Source of the DNA: Mytilinidion resinicola
Lineage: Eukaryota > Ascomycota > Dothideomycetes > Mytilinidiales > Mytilinidiaceae
DNA length: 64,000 bases
NCBI RefSeq assembly: GCF_010093595.1
Contig: NW_022985468.1
Coordinates: forward strand, 378,615 to 442,614
Reading direction: 5' to 3'
Of this stretch, positions 1 to 11,670 are shown piece by piece. Numbering within the stretch: position 1 is the stretch's first letter; each line of letters begins with the position of its first letter. Below the pieces are notes generated by a model. The model made no database searches, was not told the DNA's origin, and worked only from the letters and a program-made list of their open reading frames with translations. Position numbers and translations under genes: made by a program.

Positions 1-753
1 ACTGATAATGACTTCACGGCGAGCATGTAGCTGGTTGCCGTTGAGCAGTTGAATGCCTGTCGCCCTACCGTCCTGGAATAAAATTCTTCTAACGAACGTG
101 GAATCCATCACGTGTACTCTGGAGAGGTCGTATACCCGCGCGCTATGCTGTCTTGTTGAATCAGAGCTCGATGTTACTCGAAAGTTTTGGCAGAGATCTG
201 AAAGGCCGGTCGGATCGCCATCAAAAGGGTCCGGATTGATGTCAACTCCCCTAGCGACGAATGATTCTTGCAATATTTTACGCATGGGATACTGCCGGCC
301 AGCGGCCGTGTGGATCGGTCCGTCGAAGCCATGGTATTTGCGACTGGCTGTGGTATCCCAGAAGCGCTCCGTCCGTTTGAAGTAAGGCAAAAGCCCTTCG
401 AACGTGAACCTAGCATGGCCCGCTTTTTCCGCTATTACCTCATAATCTGTCCTTGATGCTCTTGTCCAGACTCCAATGTTGACCGCGCTAGATCCAGAGA
501 CGGTACGACCAGCAAACTGGGTCATGTTTCGGTCGTCGCAGTGGCTCTGGGGGACGCTTGAGTAGTCTAAAACAATGCCATCTTCTATAAGTTCAAGAAG
601 GCTTTTCCGATCCGTGACATGCGGATTGAAGACGTCGTTTGAGCCTGCTTCGATAAGGGCAACGCTGAACTTTTGGCTAAGGCGGGATGCTATCACAACA
701 CCTGCTGTTCCCCCTCCGACGACAATGAAATCGAACTTCGTTTCGTCGGACAT
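1..753 (-). CDS. GMC-family FAD oxidoreductase, N-terminal part (runs off the left edge)
   Basis: The minus strand reads open from the ATG at 753 to base 1, giving 251 residues. It opens with the dinucleotide-binding motif VVGGGTAGVVIASRL a few residues in. Further on are the GMC signature region GSSAVNIGVWTRA and the stretch HGFDGPIHTAAG, both typical of glucose-methanol-choline oxidoreductases. The part present corresponds to the FAD-binding half. The C-terminal half with the catalytic His/Asn pair lies outside the window, so substrate (alcohol, aldehyde or sugar) and activity cannot be judged. No intron is needed in this part. No secretion signal is visible before the Rossmann motif, so an intracellular protein is likely. 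Family call is firm, function is open. Confidence 0.9.
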   Translation of the reverse strand, partial: MSDETKFDFIVVGGGTAGVVIASRLSQKFSVALIEAGSNDVFNPHVTDRKSLLELIEDGIVLDYSSVPQSHCDDRNMTQFAGRTVSGSSAVNIGVWTRASRTDYEVIAEKAGHARFTFEGLLPYFKRTERFWDTTASRKYHGFDGPIHTAAGRQYPMRKILQESFVARGVDINPDPFDGDPTGLSDLCQNFRVTSSSDSTRQHSARVYDLSRVHVMDSTFVRRILFQDGRATGIQLLNGNQLHARREVIIS

Positions 754-1700
754 GATGATTGAGATATTGAGTGAATACAGAAAAGGTGAAGACACGACTC
801 TAATTTATACCACAGAAAAAGGCGTACTAAAACTGTTAGTAAGACCAAATTTGGAAGAGAGCTCGTAGGTTAGGAACGAGGCGTCCAAGGCGTCCCATCT
901 GAAATATACATGTCGCTCGCATCAGAGCGCATTATCCCGTTTAGAGCTATTGACCCCTTCGTCGGTACGAGCCTTGTAAGCCCTAACCTTTAGGTCTTCC
1001 CGGCATTGGCTCCTATAAGTTCCCCTGGGCAGTCTTGTACTCTCCCTCTGCTATCATTGGGTTAGTTGTATGATGTTAATGTTAAAGCTAATCATCTAGC
1101 AAGCATTTCTTTAGTGCCGACGGATGGCTCGGATCGAAGATCCATTCTGTACAGTAAGAAAGTAACCTCCATCCTTTTCCAAAGGATTGCTGATTCTGTT
1201 TACACTACCTAATCAGGCCTGAATGTTAGACTTCGGATCTAGGATTCGTGCAAGATGTAGGAAGGAGAAGAGTGGAATTGGATCTGAGTTGTCCCTTAGC
1301 TATTTTCGGCAAGCTTGGGACGACGCCATGATATACCTATCTCTAGGCTAAATTACCCTTTGTACATGTTCGTGTTCTTTACCTAAGCACTGCTAGTGGC
1401 AAACATATGAGTATTGTTAAACGAAGGGAAAGGATGTGTAGATAGCCGCTATCATTCACGGTCCCGGCCCTGGTCCCGTTCACACCGGAGCATCTCCTCC
1501 CCTTCCGAGCACCCATGGCAAACCCAATCACTTCCGAGGTGAACGCTTATCATGCTATCAATCGCTCAATCCAGAGTCAGATTCATTCGAATTCGGCCTC
1601 TATATACGCGGTTCCCTTTCGCCGCTAGAGCCATCCCATCCGCAATGCGACATTTCATGAATCATAGAATCATTTACAGCCATGTCAGAATCCAAAGCCT
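754..1700. other. Intergenic, promoter side of the GMC gene
   Basis: About 950 bases between the GMC start and the end of the aminotransferase gene. Stops are frequent in all frames and I see no RNA gene or repeat. Confidence 0.5.
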
Positions 1701-3271
1701 CTAGTCCCTGAACTCATCCATGAACTCCTTGTGGAACTTGACGATCCTACCCACCCAGTCCGTGCCGGGTGCTAGGAAAGTCGTCCTGAAATGCAGCGTG
1801 CCCTCCTTCTGGCCGAAGCCGGAGCCCGCGACGACGCAGACACCTGTGGCGTCGAGTAGGCGGAAGCAGTAAAACTCATCGGGTGCGCGGCCTTCCTTCT
1901 TGGCTTGGGCGATGGCTTTGGCGGGGATGGTGATGGTGGGGAAGAGGTACATGGAGCCCTTCATACATGGTTAGTCCGAGAAATTCGAATAGAACGGTTG
2001 GGTATCAACTTACAGCAGGAGTGTTGCAGCTCACACCCTCCATTTGCTTGAAAGCATCATAGAGTGCATGCGCTCTCTTCTTGAGGCCCTCAAAGATACC
2101 ATCATATTCCTGCTTATACAGCTCGTAGCTCGGCTCGCCCTCCTTGGGCGGGTTCACCATCATTTCGACGATGCACTGGCCCATGACCGGCGGGCACAGC
2201 TGAATACTGATGAACTTGTAGATCTCGGCCGCGACCTTCTCGTCGAAGCCGATGAGCTCGAAGTAGCCGCCACGGTGTCCGCATTCGCCGACCATGCCCT
2301 TCGACACGCTGTGCAACGACGCAAGCTCGATGTTGTCGAACTTCTTGGGAACCTCTTTTTGCAGATCACGAAGAGCTTTCTTGAAAGAGATAAACTCGCC
2401 CTGGAAAACGTTGGTCTGGTAGACCTCGTCGGCCATGACCACTAGCTTCTTTTCGGCGGCGAACTCCAACACCGATCGGATATCTTCGGCTGGCAGACTG
2501 GCGCCCGTGGGGTTGCCCGGGTTGATGATGACGATGGCCTTCACATCAGTCCCCTCAGCGACGGCCTTATCGTACGCGCTCTTGATCTCGCCGAGATTAG
2601 TGCCCCATGCCTGGCTCTCGTCGAGGTAATATGGGACCACACGCGCATCTAAGACGGCTAGTGTAGCAGTGTACAGAGGGTATTGGGGAATTGGAACGAG
2701 GATGCCGGTCTCGGGCTTGGAGCTGATGATATGAAGGAGGGTGTTGACGCCTGAAGAAGCGCCGGCACTGAGGTAGATATGGTCAGCTTCAGCTGGGTAT
2801 CCGTCTCGTCCTGCAATACGATGTAAGTATGTCCAATCTCCAATATGACATGCCAGACGTACGCTCAATGAACTTGGCAACGCTCTCTCGGATGGCCGGA
2901 GCACCATGGCTCTGGCTGTATGCTCCCACGCTTTTGACGGCCGCAAGCAGCTTCTTAGCCCTCGCAACCACATCCGGTTTGTATCCCAGACCGCTTGTCA
3001 ACACTTCCTCCTTCTCGAGGAGCTCCGGGTTCTCCATGATACTGGCGACCTGTCGGAAGAAGGTGATGGGCTTCTGGTCCAATTGCTGCGGGTTTCCGAT
3101 GTTTGCAGCAATGACAGTATCAAAGGGCAGATCCTTGCCCTCGCCCTTGGCCAGCTTGGCTCGGTATTCCTCTGACCTCACGGCCAATTCGCCGCGGACG
3201 GCATACTTCGCGGTCTTGACATGGGGATTGATATTCTCATACGAGAGGGCGCGGACGGCGGTGGCAGACAT
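1701..3271 (-). CDS. Alanine aminotransferase (PLP-dependent, class I)
   Basis: Three exons on the minus strand: 3271-2863, 2810-2014 and 1958-1701. The introns (2862-2811 and 2013-1959) are bounded by GTACGT..CAG and GTAAGT..AAG. The spliced protein has 487 residues, or 494 from an upstream in-frame ATG at 3292. It starts MSATAVRALSYENINPHVK, like fungal alanine transaminases. The PLP-anchoring Lys is in SLHSVSKGMVGECGHRGG, and NPGNPTGA and DEVYQ are the cofactor-binding motifs. It interconverts alanine and 2-oxoglutarate with pyruvate and glutamate. The short N-terminus with no basic presequence suggests a cytosolic product, but an upstream exon carrying a mitochondrial targeting peptide is not excluded. 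Confidence 0.93.
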
Positions 3272-3292
3272 ATTGCGAGACTGTATGTTCAA

Positions 3293-4078
3293 TCCCCACG
3301 AAATACGAGGAGGAAGTAGGAGGACAGGTCTGGCGTGCGAGTCTAGAGCAAACCGCAGCGTTTAGTATATCTCTCCCAAGTGTTGCTTTTTCTCTGCGCT
3401 GGTGTTGAGGCAATATTTTTTTTCCCGCGCGGACGGAACGCGTGCCCCGCTATGCTTTTCTCTAGGGTGGGAGGGGGTTTTCGGGGAGAGACGGGGGGGA
3501 TTTGCTGAATATAATATTTACCTCGTACTCCCACGTGGAGGGTCCAGACTGGCTTTGGTGATGCATTGATATTGAGGTAGTGGCGGCCGGTTTGTTTGTA
3601 TGACTCGATCGCTCTGGTCGATGAGCGCATGGACGCGACTATCTTATCGCCTGGCGCCATCTCCCCACCCTGCTGCTTCTCCGCGAAATGTGGTGGAGTG
3701 ATCGTATGGGGATCAGGACATGATGATGGAGTAACGGAGGGTTGCTGAGATGGATAGATCTCACTAGGAGAATGGCGGTGTCCGATTTGCGCACCTACCT
3801 CAGATTAAAGTTGCGGTAAGCAAACGGTGAGGTGCTGCATATCCCCACCCCGACAGCGGAGACATCCGTAGTTGTACAGAGTCATGTACCTGGGTATATA
3901 AGTGGTGCTTTCAAATAGATCAAGAGCTTGTGTAGACCAAGAGCACATCTTGAGGGAGTCATGAGAAGCTTCATTGCTAGACTCGGGGTCGTAGCGCGTG
4001 GATGCGTTGTTGGTCTATGTCTACATTATACAAGCTCACTTGCATGCTCCATGATCCACATTGTAGCCAATTGCCGGC
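3293..4078. other. Intergenic between aminotransferase and Rpn7 genes
   Basis: About 785 bases holding the aminotransferase promoter and the Rpn7 3' flank. Minus-strand open frames in 3343-3660 are Arg/Pro-rich and overlap the expected leader, so I do not call them genes. No repeat seen. Confidence 0.5.
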
Positions 4079-5659
4079 CTAACCCCTCTCACTTCCTCTT
4101 AGCCGGACCGCCTGTCCGTATTTCTGGAGCTTCGTGATGAGCTGGTCGCCCTGCTTGACCACGTCTGAGTATTGCTTGTTCTTGTCGTCTGGTCTGTTCG
4201 TCTCGATGATGCCCTTGACGCGATCGATGGTGCAGGGTATCCTGTCTGCTGCAATGAACTTGGCAAGATCCCTTTTGCACAATTAGCGGACGAAAATAAA
4301 AGATGAACATACGAAGTGGAACGTACCTGTCCAGGAAATCGATTGTCACTCCGAAGTCATTGGCCATGCTGGTCAGGCCAACCACTCTGTAGCTCTGGAG
4401 AAGCTGTTGATAGCCTCGTAGTCGCATCTCCCGCACAAACCAACTCTTATGCTCGTACAGGTATCGGTCCTGGCTGAGGAACGCATCCTCGACCGATGCC
4501 AGAGCTCCGAAGAAGTCTTTGTAGTTTCCGTTGTAGAGACTGCTAACCAATGTGGCGAGCCCCGTGAAATCGACGGGCGCTTCAGCATCTTGTTGCTCTG
4601 CCTCCGACTGGCCGATGGTGGTCAGATTGACAGCTGCGTGCGGGATTGCAGAAGAAGCAGGCCCATCTTGCATCTCCTCATCGCCAGCACCTGCGCCTGC
4701 GGACGTCTTTCCAGAAAGCGCAGATGATTTTTCATCCCCATCACCCAGGATTGCCTTGATCTCTGGCGCATCGACAACCTTCGACTTGAAGTCGACTCGT
4801 TTCAATGACACGGCACCAGCAAGGACGGCGTAAACGACTAGCGCGGAGTAGTTGCATAGCTCGTAGCTGGTAAATGTAGATAGACTGTCGAGAAGAAGGG
4901 GTGCGGCTTGAGCATGTGATCGAATGGTGAGCAGGTGCAGCCCTTGGTATGCCTTTAGGCGATTTCGACGATCCCAGTCACCACCACTCTCCACCAGTGT
5001 CCCGGCGCGTTCTACAGTCTTCTTGACGAGTATCTTGTCCCCGAAGAACAGACCGATGCGTATTATTGCGAGCACGATGTCGATCTTGGTGCCTAGAATG
5101 CCGGTCTTCTCGAACACAGCTTCGTATGCTGCAATAGCTTTCTCCTGGAACAGAAGACCCGATTAGCGTTTACTCACATAGAAAATTCCAGTGATTGTCT
5201 TACCTTGTCTCCGATGCGCGTGTAGTATTCTGCCCGCTTTCCTCGAGCTGTTTGCACTTCCGTCTCCCCAGCCTTCTCTGCCGCCTCATCCTCCTCCTTC
5301 TGGATAGTCTCAAGCTCCTTCTCGTTGTCGGCCTTCAACTCATCGTATAGCTTCTCGTCCCATGGCAGGTTGACCTCGAGAGTAGGATTCTTCGTTGCGA
5401 GAAAGGTAGCGGCGCTGGACGAGGGTCTTCGGTGGCCAGCGGGCTGTGACGCGGTGCCTTCCCCCGTTGCGTTCAGGATGCCTTCTACAGGGTGAGCCAG
5501 ATGCCTGTAGAGAGGCGCCATTTTGTGTTCTCGGATGGCATCTTGGAGGGACTTGAGCGAAGCTTGCTTGCTGGCTTTCGGGGAGGATGGATTGGTGAGC
5601 TGGAAGACGTGTTGAGAGAGCTGGAGGTTGGGGTACTTGGCAAACTGGGGGTCGCCCAT
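4079..5659 (-). CDS. RPN7: 26S proteasome regulatory subunit Rpn7 (PSMD6)
   Basis: Exons are 5659-5204, 5144-4327 and 4271-4079. The introns (5203-5145 and 4326-4272) have GTAAGA..CAG and GTACGT..AAG borders. The phases close to give 488 residues beginning MGDPQFAKYPNLQLSQ. The N-terminal half carries the helical region with the EKELETIQKEEDEAAEKAGE coiled stretch. The C-terminal part (SWFVREMRLRGYQQLLQSYR onward, with IDFLDRDLAKFIAADRIPC) is the PCI domain that packs the lid of the 19S particle. An acidic, Ala/Gly/Ser-rich insert (about residues 280-330) makes it longer than yeast Rpn7, which is common in filamentous fungi. Essential lid subunit, cytosol and nucleus. Confidence 0.94.
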
Positions 5660-6160
5660 GTTGAAACGCTTGACAAGGTAGAGGAGGAGGTAGATAGAGT
5701 GAGTTGGATGGAGGGGATGTCTATGTGGCCTTGGTGTTGGGGCGTGGTGTTGATGCTGGAGCTCTTGCGTCGGTGGTCGGCGGTCACTGTGGAAAAGTCT
5801 TGGCATGCACAATGCACAAATTTGTGCATGTTGCTGGAATTAAATCAAATTCTATCTGATGACCTCAGAAGGGATAGAGAGAGGCCTCGTTGAATGCAAA
5901 CATGTAACCAAAGGGATACAGTACTGCTCCACTTCACTTGTTTCTCGCTCTAGAATTGTCCACGTAGGCGCTTGAAAACCCGAATAAACGAATTCAGCAT
6001 CACTGTATATACATCATCCAAGAATTACGCCCATGTTATAAGTCTACGGTGATTAAGCCTCTGAAAGTACGCTGGTCTAGCGCGGTACTAAGACATAAGG
6101 TTGGGCCCTCTTTGCAACTGCTTGGGGTACCCCGACAGGCTTTGGAAATCTGAATACGAT

Positions 6161-6656
6161 GTAAACGTCAACGCAGTCGAAATCAGACTACCTGTTGACT
6201 AAGTGAAGACATGTTACCTAGGGTACTCCTCACAGCGGTATCGAGAGAGCAAGAGTGAAGCCAGAGCGGTGGCATATCTGTGTGCTGAAGCTCATGATAT
6301 CCGTACACTTTCCTACCACTGTCTGTAGGGCTCCAACGTACTACCAGAAACCGGGGGCAGCGGATATACTTGCAATCTGCTTACACCCTGTTGACGCTGT
6401 CTAAGGTGGCCCCATGAGCTTACTAATTGTACAATATGCCGTACTTCTCTCTCATTCGGAATGTTGAAGCTCCTCATGCAGCGGTAAACGAGTGTACGGA
6501 TTTCTGACAAGGCATTGTAAAGGTCAACGCAGTGAATATTAGACCACCTTTTGACGAACTAAAGACGTGCTACCTAGGGCACTCCTTACAGCGGTGTCGA
6601 GAGAGCAAGAGTGAAGCCAGAGCAGTGGTACATCCGTGTGCCTAAACTTATGACCT
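6161..6656 (+). repeat. Dispersed repeat, modules A-B-A
   Basis: Module A (6161-6300) and its second copy (6518-6656) share about 140 bases, including GAGAGAGCAAGAGTGAAGCC. Between them lies module B (about 6300-6520), which recurs at 26055-26285 (+), 23415-23590 (-) and, more diverged, in an intron at 9820-9990 (+). No long open frame, target-site duplication or terminal inverted repeat is visible. Differences between the A copies include many transitions. Confidence 0.8.
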
Positions 6657-6726
6657 AGTAGTATAGGAATGTAATACTTTCGTCACGACCAGCTATACTT
6701 TCACATATTGGCCTCCTTAAATCCTA

Positions 6727-7791
6727 TCATGTTGCATTTGGAGCTTGATCTCCTTTTGATGAGGCGGCGTTCCCTGTGGCCAGCAACTCTGCTTGGCGGC
6801 CTAAAATTGTTACTTTTTGTATCATTTGTGGAAATGAGTACGAACCATCATTGTAGAAGATGACCGGGGCGACTAGTTCAGGTAAATGCAGATATACGAG
6901 TTTATCTAGCTCCTGGCCTAAAGCAAAAGCTTTGAGATTACTCTTGACTGTGCTAGTAGGCTCATCGCCTTGCTCGTTGGGGTCAAAAATCTTGGATGCT
7001 TCACGAACGGCCTTAAAGGTAGTCTTGTTCTTGACCTTCTGCCAAAACGTCTCCAAGCCGTACCAGAAGTCAATCTTGGCTTCGATATCGAAGTGCACCT
7101 TGAACCTCGCGTCTCCAATACGTCTGAGGACCACGGCAACGGTAAACGTGTCTGGTAATGACTCTTCTTTCTCGTTCTCGGTAAATGTCCATTCAACGAC
7201 ATCTTCGCCACCTCGACCACCACCTCTGCTGTGTGTCTTGTATGCCTGCGCGGATATCGTTGCTTTCCTCATTTGGTCCCATTCCTCTCCTTTCGTCTTG
7301 CCTGCCGTGAGAGCCAAGCTAAGTGGCACAGGGTCTTGCTGAACCCCCAAAGAGGCCTCTTTATTGGTTTCTACCGTTTTATGTACCAGGGTCGGGAGGA
7401 GATATATGACACCTTGCTGTGCCGGCGCGAACGATTTGACGAACGGGTCTTGCGCCGGCTGTTGCAGAGGCTCAGTCTCAAAGCGTAGTGCAACCTTGAA
7501 GTGTCGAAAGCGTCGGTGCTGACCCGCATCAGTCTTCCGGAGTTCGAATTGGAGGCCAAGGAGGGTTGCTGGATCAGAGTTGTCGGTATACGTGCCGTGT
7601 ACCAGACACTTCTGGCGCACGGTAATACGGAACTTTGAGGCCTCGTGTTCGTGGAGGGCAGTGAGCAACTCTTCACGCGCGGTACCCGTCAGGCTGGGGT
7701 CTTCGTATAGCTCCAATTCGAGATCTGTAGCTTGTTTCTTGCTCGGCTGAAGGTTGCTTGTCAGCGCGTTGAACTCATCGAAAGCGTCCAT
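6727..7791 (-). CDS. Hypothetical protein, 354 aa
   Basis: A continuous minus-strand frame begins MDAFDEFNALTSNLQPSKKQ. It has no signal peptide, membrane segment or domain I recognise. The sequence is mixed and soluble-looking, with a Gly/Arg-rich patch (SRGGGRGGEDVVEWTF) near residue 190 and alternating beta-type segments such as TFTVAVVLRRIGDARFKVHF. The end may contain a 45-nt intron (GTTCGT..TTTTAG, around 6800-6846) that would remove 15 residues without changing frame. I cannot decide from sequence alone. It is divergent from the ankyrin-S8 gene, with 279 bases between start codons, so the two may share a promoter. Confidence 0.6.
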   Translation of the reverse strand: MDAFDEFNALTSNLQPSKKQATDLELELYEDPSLTGTAREELLTALHEHEASKFRITVRQKCLVHGTYTDNSDPATLLGLQFELRKTDAGQHRRFRHFKVALRFETEPLQQPAQDPFVKSFAPAQQGVIYLLPTLVHKTVETNKEASLGVQQDPVPLSLALTAGKTKGEEWDQMRKATISAQAYKTHSRGGGRGGEDVVEWTFTENEKEESLPDTFTVAVVLRRIGDARFKVHFDIEAKIDFWYGLETFWQKVKNKTTFKAVREASKIFDPNEQGDEPTSTVKSNLKAFALGQELDKLVYLHLPELVAPVIFYNDGSYSFPQMIQKVTILGRQAELLATGNAASSKGDQAPNAT

Positions 7792-8070
7792 GTTGACTGT
7801 GATGTAACAACGTTGTGTTAGAAGAGAGAGTACTTATACTGATCGGCTCTGTATCTACGCGGGCGTTGAGCAGCTTGAGGGCGGCCTCTTGCCTTGCTTT
7901 TCGTGAGGCTGGGGCTCCGCTCCGCCTCCTGATACCACGCCATGTCGGAAACAGATAGGTGCATGAGGCTGGATGTGGAGAGCGGCTGGAGCCCATTGCC
8001 CTCCTCGTTCAGCATTGCCATGCGCAACCTACAATCGATGTTCCATCCGTGAAAAGAACTGACCGCAGGG

Positions 8071-11000
8071 ATGAGTGTCTCTGTCGCGGAGGCGACGAAG
8101 GCGATTGGGCGCAGGGAGGAGGCAGAAGTTGCTGAACTCTTACAAAAGCTTAGCGTTGAGGTCGGTACCCGTCTCGTGGCACAAGCCTGACCTCCAGGCA
8201 GGCCGCACACTTATTGACATCAACACCACTAGGAACCACGTCAGGGGCCAGAAGACTATATACGGTTACTTAAAGACCCGGATAACGAGCTAATTAGGCA
8301 CGTTTTGCTCTCGGAGCTCCAGGAGAAGGATTGGGCCTCTGAGTGCTTCGATTCGGCTCTCCTGGCCAAATACAAAGCCTTCAAGGCCAATCGTGAAGAA
8401 GAAGAGGCATTCAAGGCTACGCGCAAAGGAGAAGAAATTTCAAAAACAAGCCGAAAAGAGGAAGAAGCGGAAGAAGCGGAAGAAGCGTTCAAACCCAGTC
8501 GTAAAGAGGAAGAGGACATATATCTACGAATCAGCCAGGACATCTTGCGCGAAAATACAAGCATTGTGAAAAAGGGCGACCGCGACAGCTTGGATGGCAA
8601 GAATGTCTTACACCGTGTTGCCGACTCGTGGTGTCCCGAGCTGGTTCGACAGGTCTTGCTCATCGTTGAACAGCAGAACCCCAATAAGCAAGACCGCTAT
8701 GATTTTGTCAGTAAAAAGGACACCGACGACAAAACGCCTTTGGTGTATGCAATACGCAACGCCGATTTCGAGACAGTTCGAATTCTCATCGATTACGAGC
8801 CGGCGCTCTTACGGGTACGGTTTGGCTCATCCGCTGACACGCCCTTACACCAGGCAATTCTACTTTTCCGCCAAGGGAAATCCGACGACTATTTCAAGAT
8901 ATTGCACCTTATTGTCGAGGTTGATCCATCCACTTTGTGTATTCCGAACAAGAATAACTGTCCACCGTACCGTTACGCAAGCGATATGAGAATCCCCCAT
9001 GAAGACCCCCAGGATCCACAGAGACTGAGAGCCCGTCTATTAAACAATCTAAAGGCCCTTATTTTCCGAAGCCATCGGGACGTGGGGTCATTGGAATTGG
9101 CGCTCTACAAAGATGGAGGTATGTCTTTGAAGCGTGTTGTGAGTGCGCAATGAGCGGAAGACTAACGCATGTTCTAGATAAGCGTAAGGCATCTGAACTT
9201 CTATGATGACCCCAGGTGCTAAAGTTTGAACAGGCAAGCTTCTTGAACTGGATTTGTCAGACTTCGACGTTCTCGGCAGTGAAGCGCAGAGATGCGATTT
9301 TACGCATTTCGTGAAAAACTTCAGTCGTCCAAGCGAGGGACTCGACTTTGAGAGCACGCTTGCGAGCGTACAACTACCTGACATTTCCCAGGCACGGGAC
9401 CGAAAATTGCACCAGGAAGTTATTGATTTGCTCACGAAACTAAGGCGCCCTTTCGGCGTTGAGAAAATCGTTAGCCTCACGGTTTGGGATAATCCGTTCC
9501 ATCCTATGAGTGACCTTGTTATTGCTGAATCTGTTCGGCTATACCAAATTGAAGAATTGAACTGGTGTAAACTAGATTTAGACCTTGACGTCCTGAAGAA
9601 TCGTGCTACCTCTTTGAGAAAGTTGTGCTTATACTCGAGCGGAAATTGGGGCATCCTCTACCACTGGCTTAGCCCAGAAGGACTGGCATCTACTGAGCAC
9701 TTTCGCAATGTAGGTAACGACCTTTCTTCGACCCCTATAAGGCCCGCCACAAAATCTGGGCCGTTTTTCTTCTATGCCTCTTTACTGTGCGTGATCATAG
9801 ACAACCGCGCGCTATTCTGCCACCGCTTGTAGTGCCTCATAGTGTTTTCAGAAATCCAAGGCAGTAGACCACACTTCCAATCTGTGTACACTCCTCTGCC
9901 GCTGCTTGGGGTGGCTTTACGGGGGTTTCAGTTGTTCAAAAGACAGGACTTCCCTCTGAACCAGGAGCCTGAAAACATTATGAAACACCACAAGCGGTGG
10001 CAGAGAAGTTTGCAGATATCTGTGACGAAAAACAGTACTAACGAGACATCTAGTTGGAGGAAGTATGTGTCAGTATTGTCAACACCGAAGTGAGTTCTTC
10101 CGTATCAATAGCTGTGTTGTGCAACTGCATACTAAAAAATTTGTTTAGGGAGACAGAGCCAGCGATGCCCACCTTACTAGATTGGAACATCTTGCAGAGA
10201 GAACCAGGAGAATATATGGCCGGTCCGGGTCCCGGAGTATCAAATTCGTGGTGACTGTCGATCTACCACATCGACTAGAGTCATCTACAATACCTGTAGA
10301 GAACGAAGGCTCTAGCGACCGGTAAATCATCTCTGCAGAGTAATCTATGCGATTCGTGCTAACCTCCACCTCTAGATTCTTCAGGTCGTTCTCTACCATA
10401 CACAAGACGCTAGACAGCCCCCAAACGCAAAACCTGAGCCGCTCCTGTCAACCTGCCAATCGAATCAAAATCGCCATCATCGACAATGGAGTCGACAAAT
10501 GGCAGACCACTATCTCCGAGAATATAAAGAAAGGAATCTCCTACATGAGCAAAACCCATGGCCACACCCTCCCATGGTTCACTGCCTCCCACGCACACGG
10601 AACGCATATGGCTTCGCTCATCCGCAAAGTGAGCCCCATATGTGACTTGTACATCTATCGCGTGAACTCGCACCGAGGGGACATCAATGCCGAGAACGTC
10701 ATCAAGGCTATTAAAGACGCTAGCAGGGAGAAAGTAGACATTGTCAATCTTTCTCTAACTTTCGACAAAAACCCCCCGGGCCTGGAAGATGCTATCAACG
10801 CCGCTGCTACACGTGAAAAGGACAAGGCACTCTTCTTTTGTGCAACTTCCGACGAGCCACACCATTCCGGCAAGGTGTACCCCGCGCACTCCCCGAATAC
10901 CATCTCCGTCTCTGCGGCTAATCGCGGTGGTCGACGGCGTATGGAGTCAAAAGGTGACGTCGACTTACTGGTGCTCGGTGAGAACATGGCAGTAGAAGGG

Positions 11001-11288
11001 CCGACATACTTCACGAAACCACAAGGCGTGGCGTCCGGGTCATCAGTTGCCACAGCGCTGGCCTCCGGGATTGCGTCCGTGCTGCTGGTTTGCGCGATGC
11101 GTGTTTGCGCAAAAGAAGGAGGGGATTGGGAAGAGTTCAAACGAAGGGATAAGATGTTGATGCTATTTAAAGAGATGCAACCGGACGAGAAGCATAAGTA
11201 TATAGACCCGGCGTTACTATTTCAGCGGAAGTTGCAGCAGAATGGGGAGGCTTGGTGGCATATTTTTAATCCGCAGCGGTACCCGTAA
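8071..11288 (+). CDS. Ankyrin-repeat protein with C-terminal subtilisin (S8) protease domain
   Basis: Six exons: 8071-8160, 8233-9118, 9234-9709, 10054-10089, 10149-10321 and 10376-11288. All phases agree and give 857 residues. After a charged coiled region (repeated KATRKGEE-like segments) come degenerate ankyrin units (TPLVYAIRNADFETVRILID, TPLHQAIL). The middle contains an unrecognised conserved-looking segment. The S8 domain starts near residue 585: Asp590 in IIDNGVD, His628 in HAHGTHMASL and Ser777 in ASGSSVATALASG form an intact triad. No signal peptide is seen, so an intracellular protease is expected. Such ankyrin-S8 proteins occur in fungal repertoires with NLRs. The third intron (9710-10053) is unusually long and contains a dispersed repeat. 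Exon 1 and its 72-nt intron are the least certain part. Confidence 0.8.
9820..9990 (+). repeat. Diverged copy of module B inside an intron of the ankyrin-S8 gene
   Basis: ACACTTCCAATCTGTGTACA at 9871 matches the 26.1-kb copy except for one base. The similarity continues, more weakly, from CTGCCAC upstream to CCTGAAAACATTATGAA downstream. It lies wholly within the 344-nt intron 9710-10053, which ends in a consensus branch site TACTAAC and the acceptor ATCTAG. Confidence 0.65.
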
Positions 11289-11510
11289 TAACTTGTCCAT
11301 ATTGTGACAATCAGTGCTAGATACCGCTCTTGGGTAGCCTATCAAAGGGTTTAGTGGCATTGAGCACGTATTACATCGCGTCTATCAAAATTATGCAGAC
11401 TCGCCGTCCGCGTCACCGAGGCCCTGTATCGCTCCCTTCACTTGATGGTCACATCGTGTTCTTTTATTTTGCACGCTTTATAGCGCTGTAAGAGGTAGCA
11501 TGACTAGTAG

Positions 11511-11670
11511 GTAGCTGGTCGGCCAAAAGGTGGTCCAATTCCCACTGCTTCAACGTTAATATCATGCCAGTCTCATGTTTTTCCGAGTACTTCGATATCT
11601 TTCGTATCCGGGGAGTCTCTTGCTCGTTCAATAACCCTGTCAGAAGTAGCCTAGCTAGTGGTAGTGGTTA
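11511..11670 (-). repeat. Module A copy, reverse orientation
   Basis: GGCCAAAAGGTGGTCCAATT and CACTGCTTCAACGTTAAT correspond to the reverse complement of the A copies at 6.2 and 6.5 kb. The match resumes at GTCTCTTGCTCGTTC after a short unmatched stretch. Diverged but collinear in parts. Confidence 0.7.

Noticed and set aside
3343..3660. 105-codon minus-strand frame upstream of the aminotransferase
   Set aside because: Lies in the leader/promoter region, no domain, Arg/Pro/Lys-rich. No splice to the aminotransferase could be justified.
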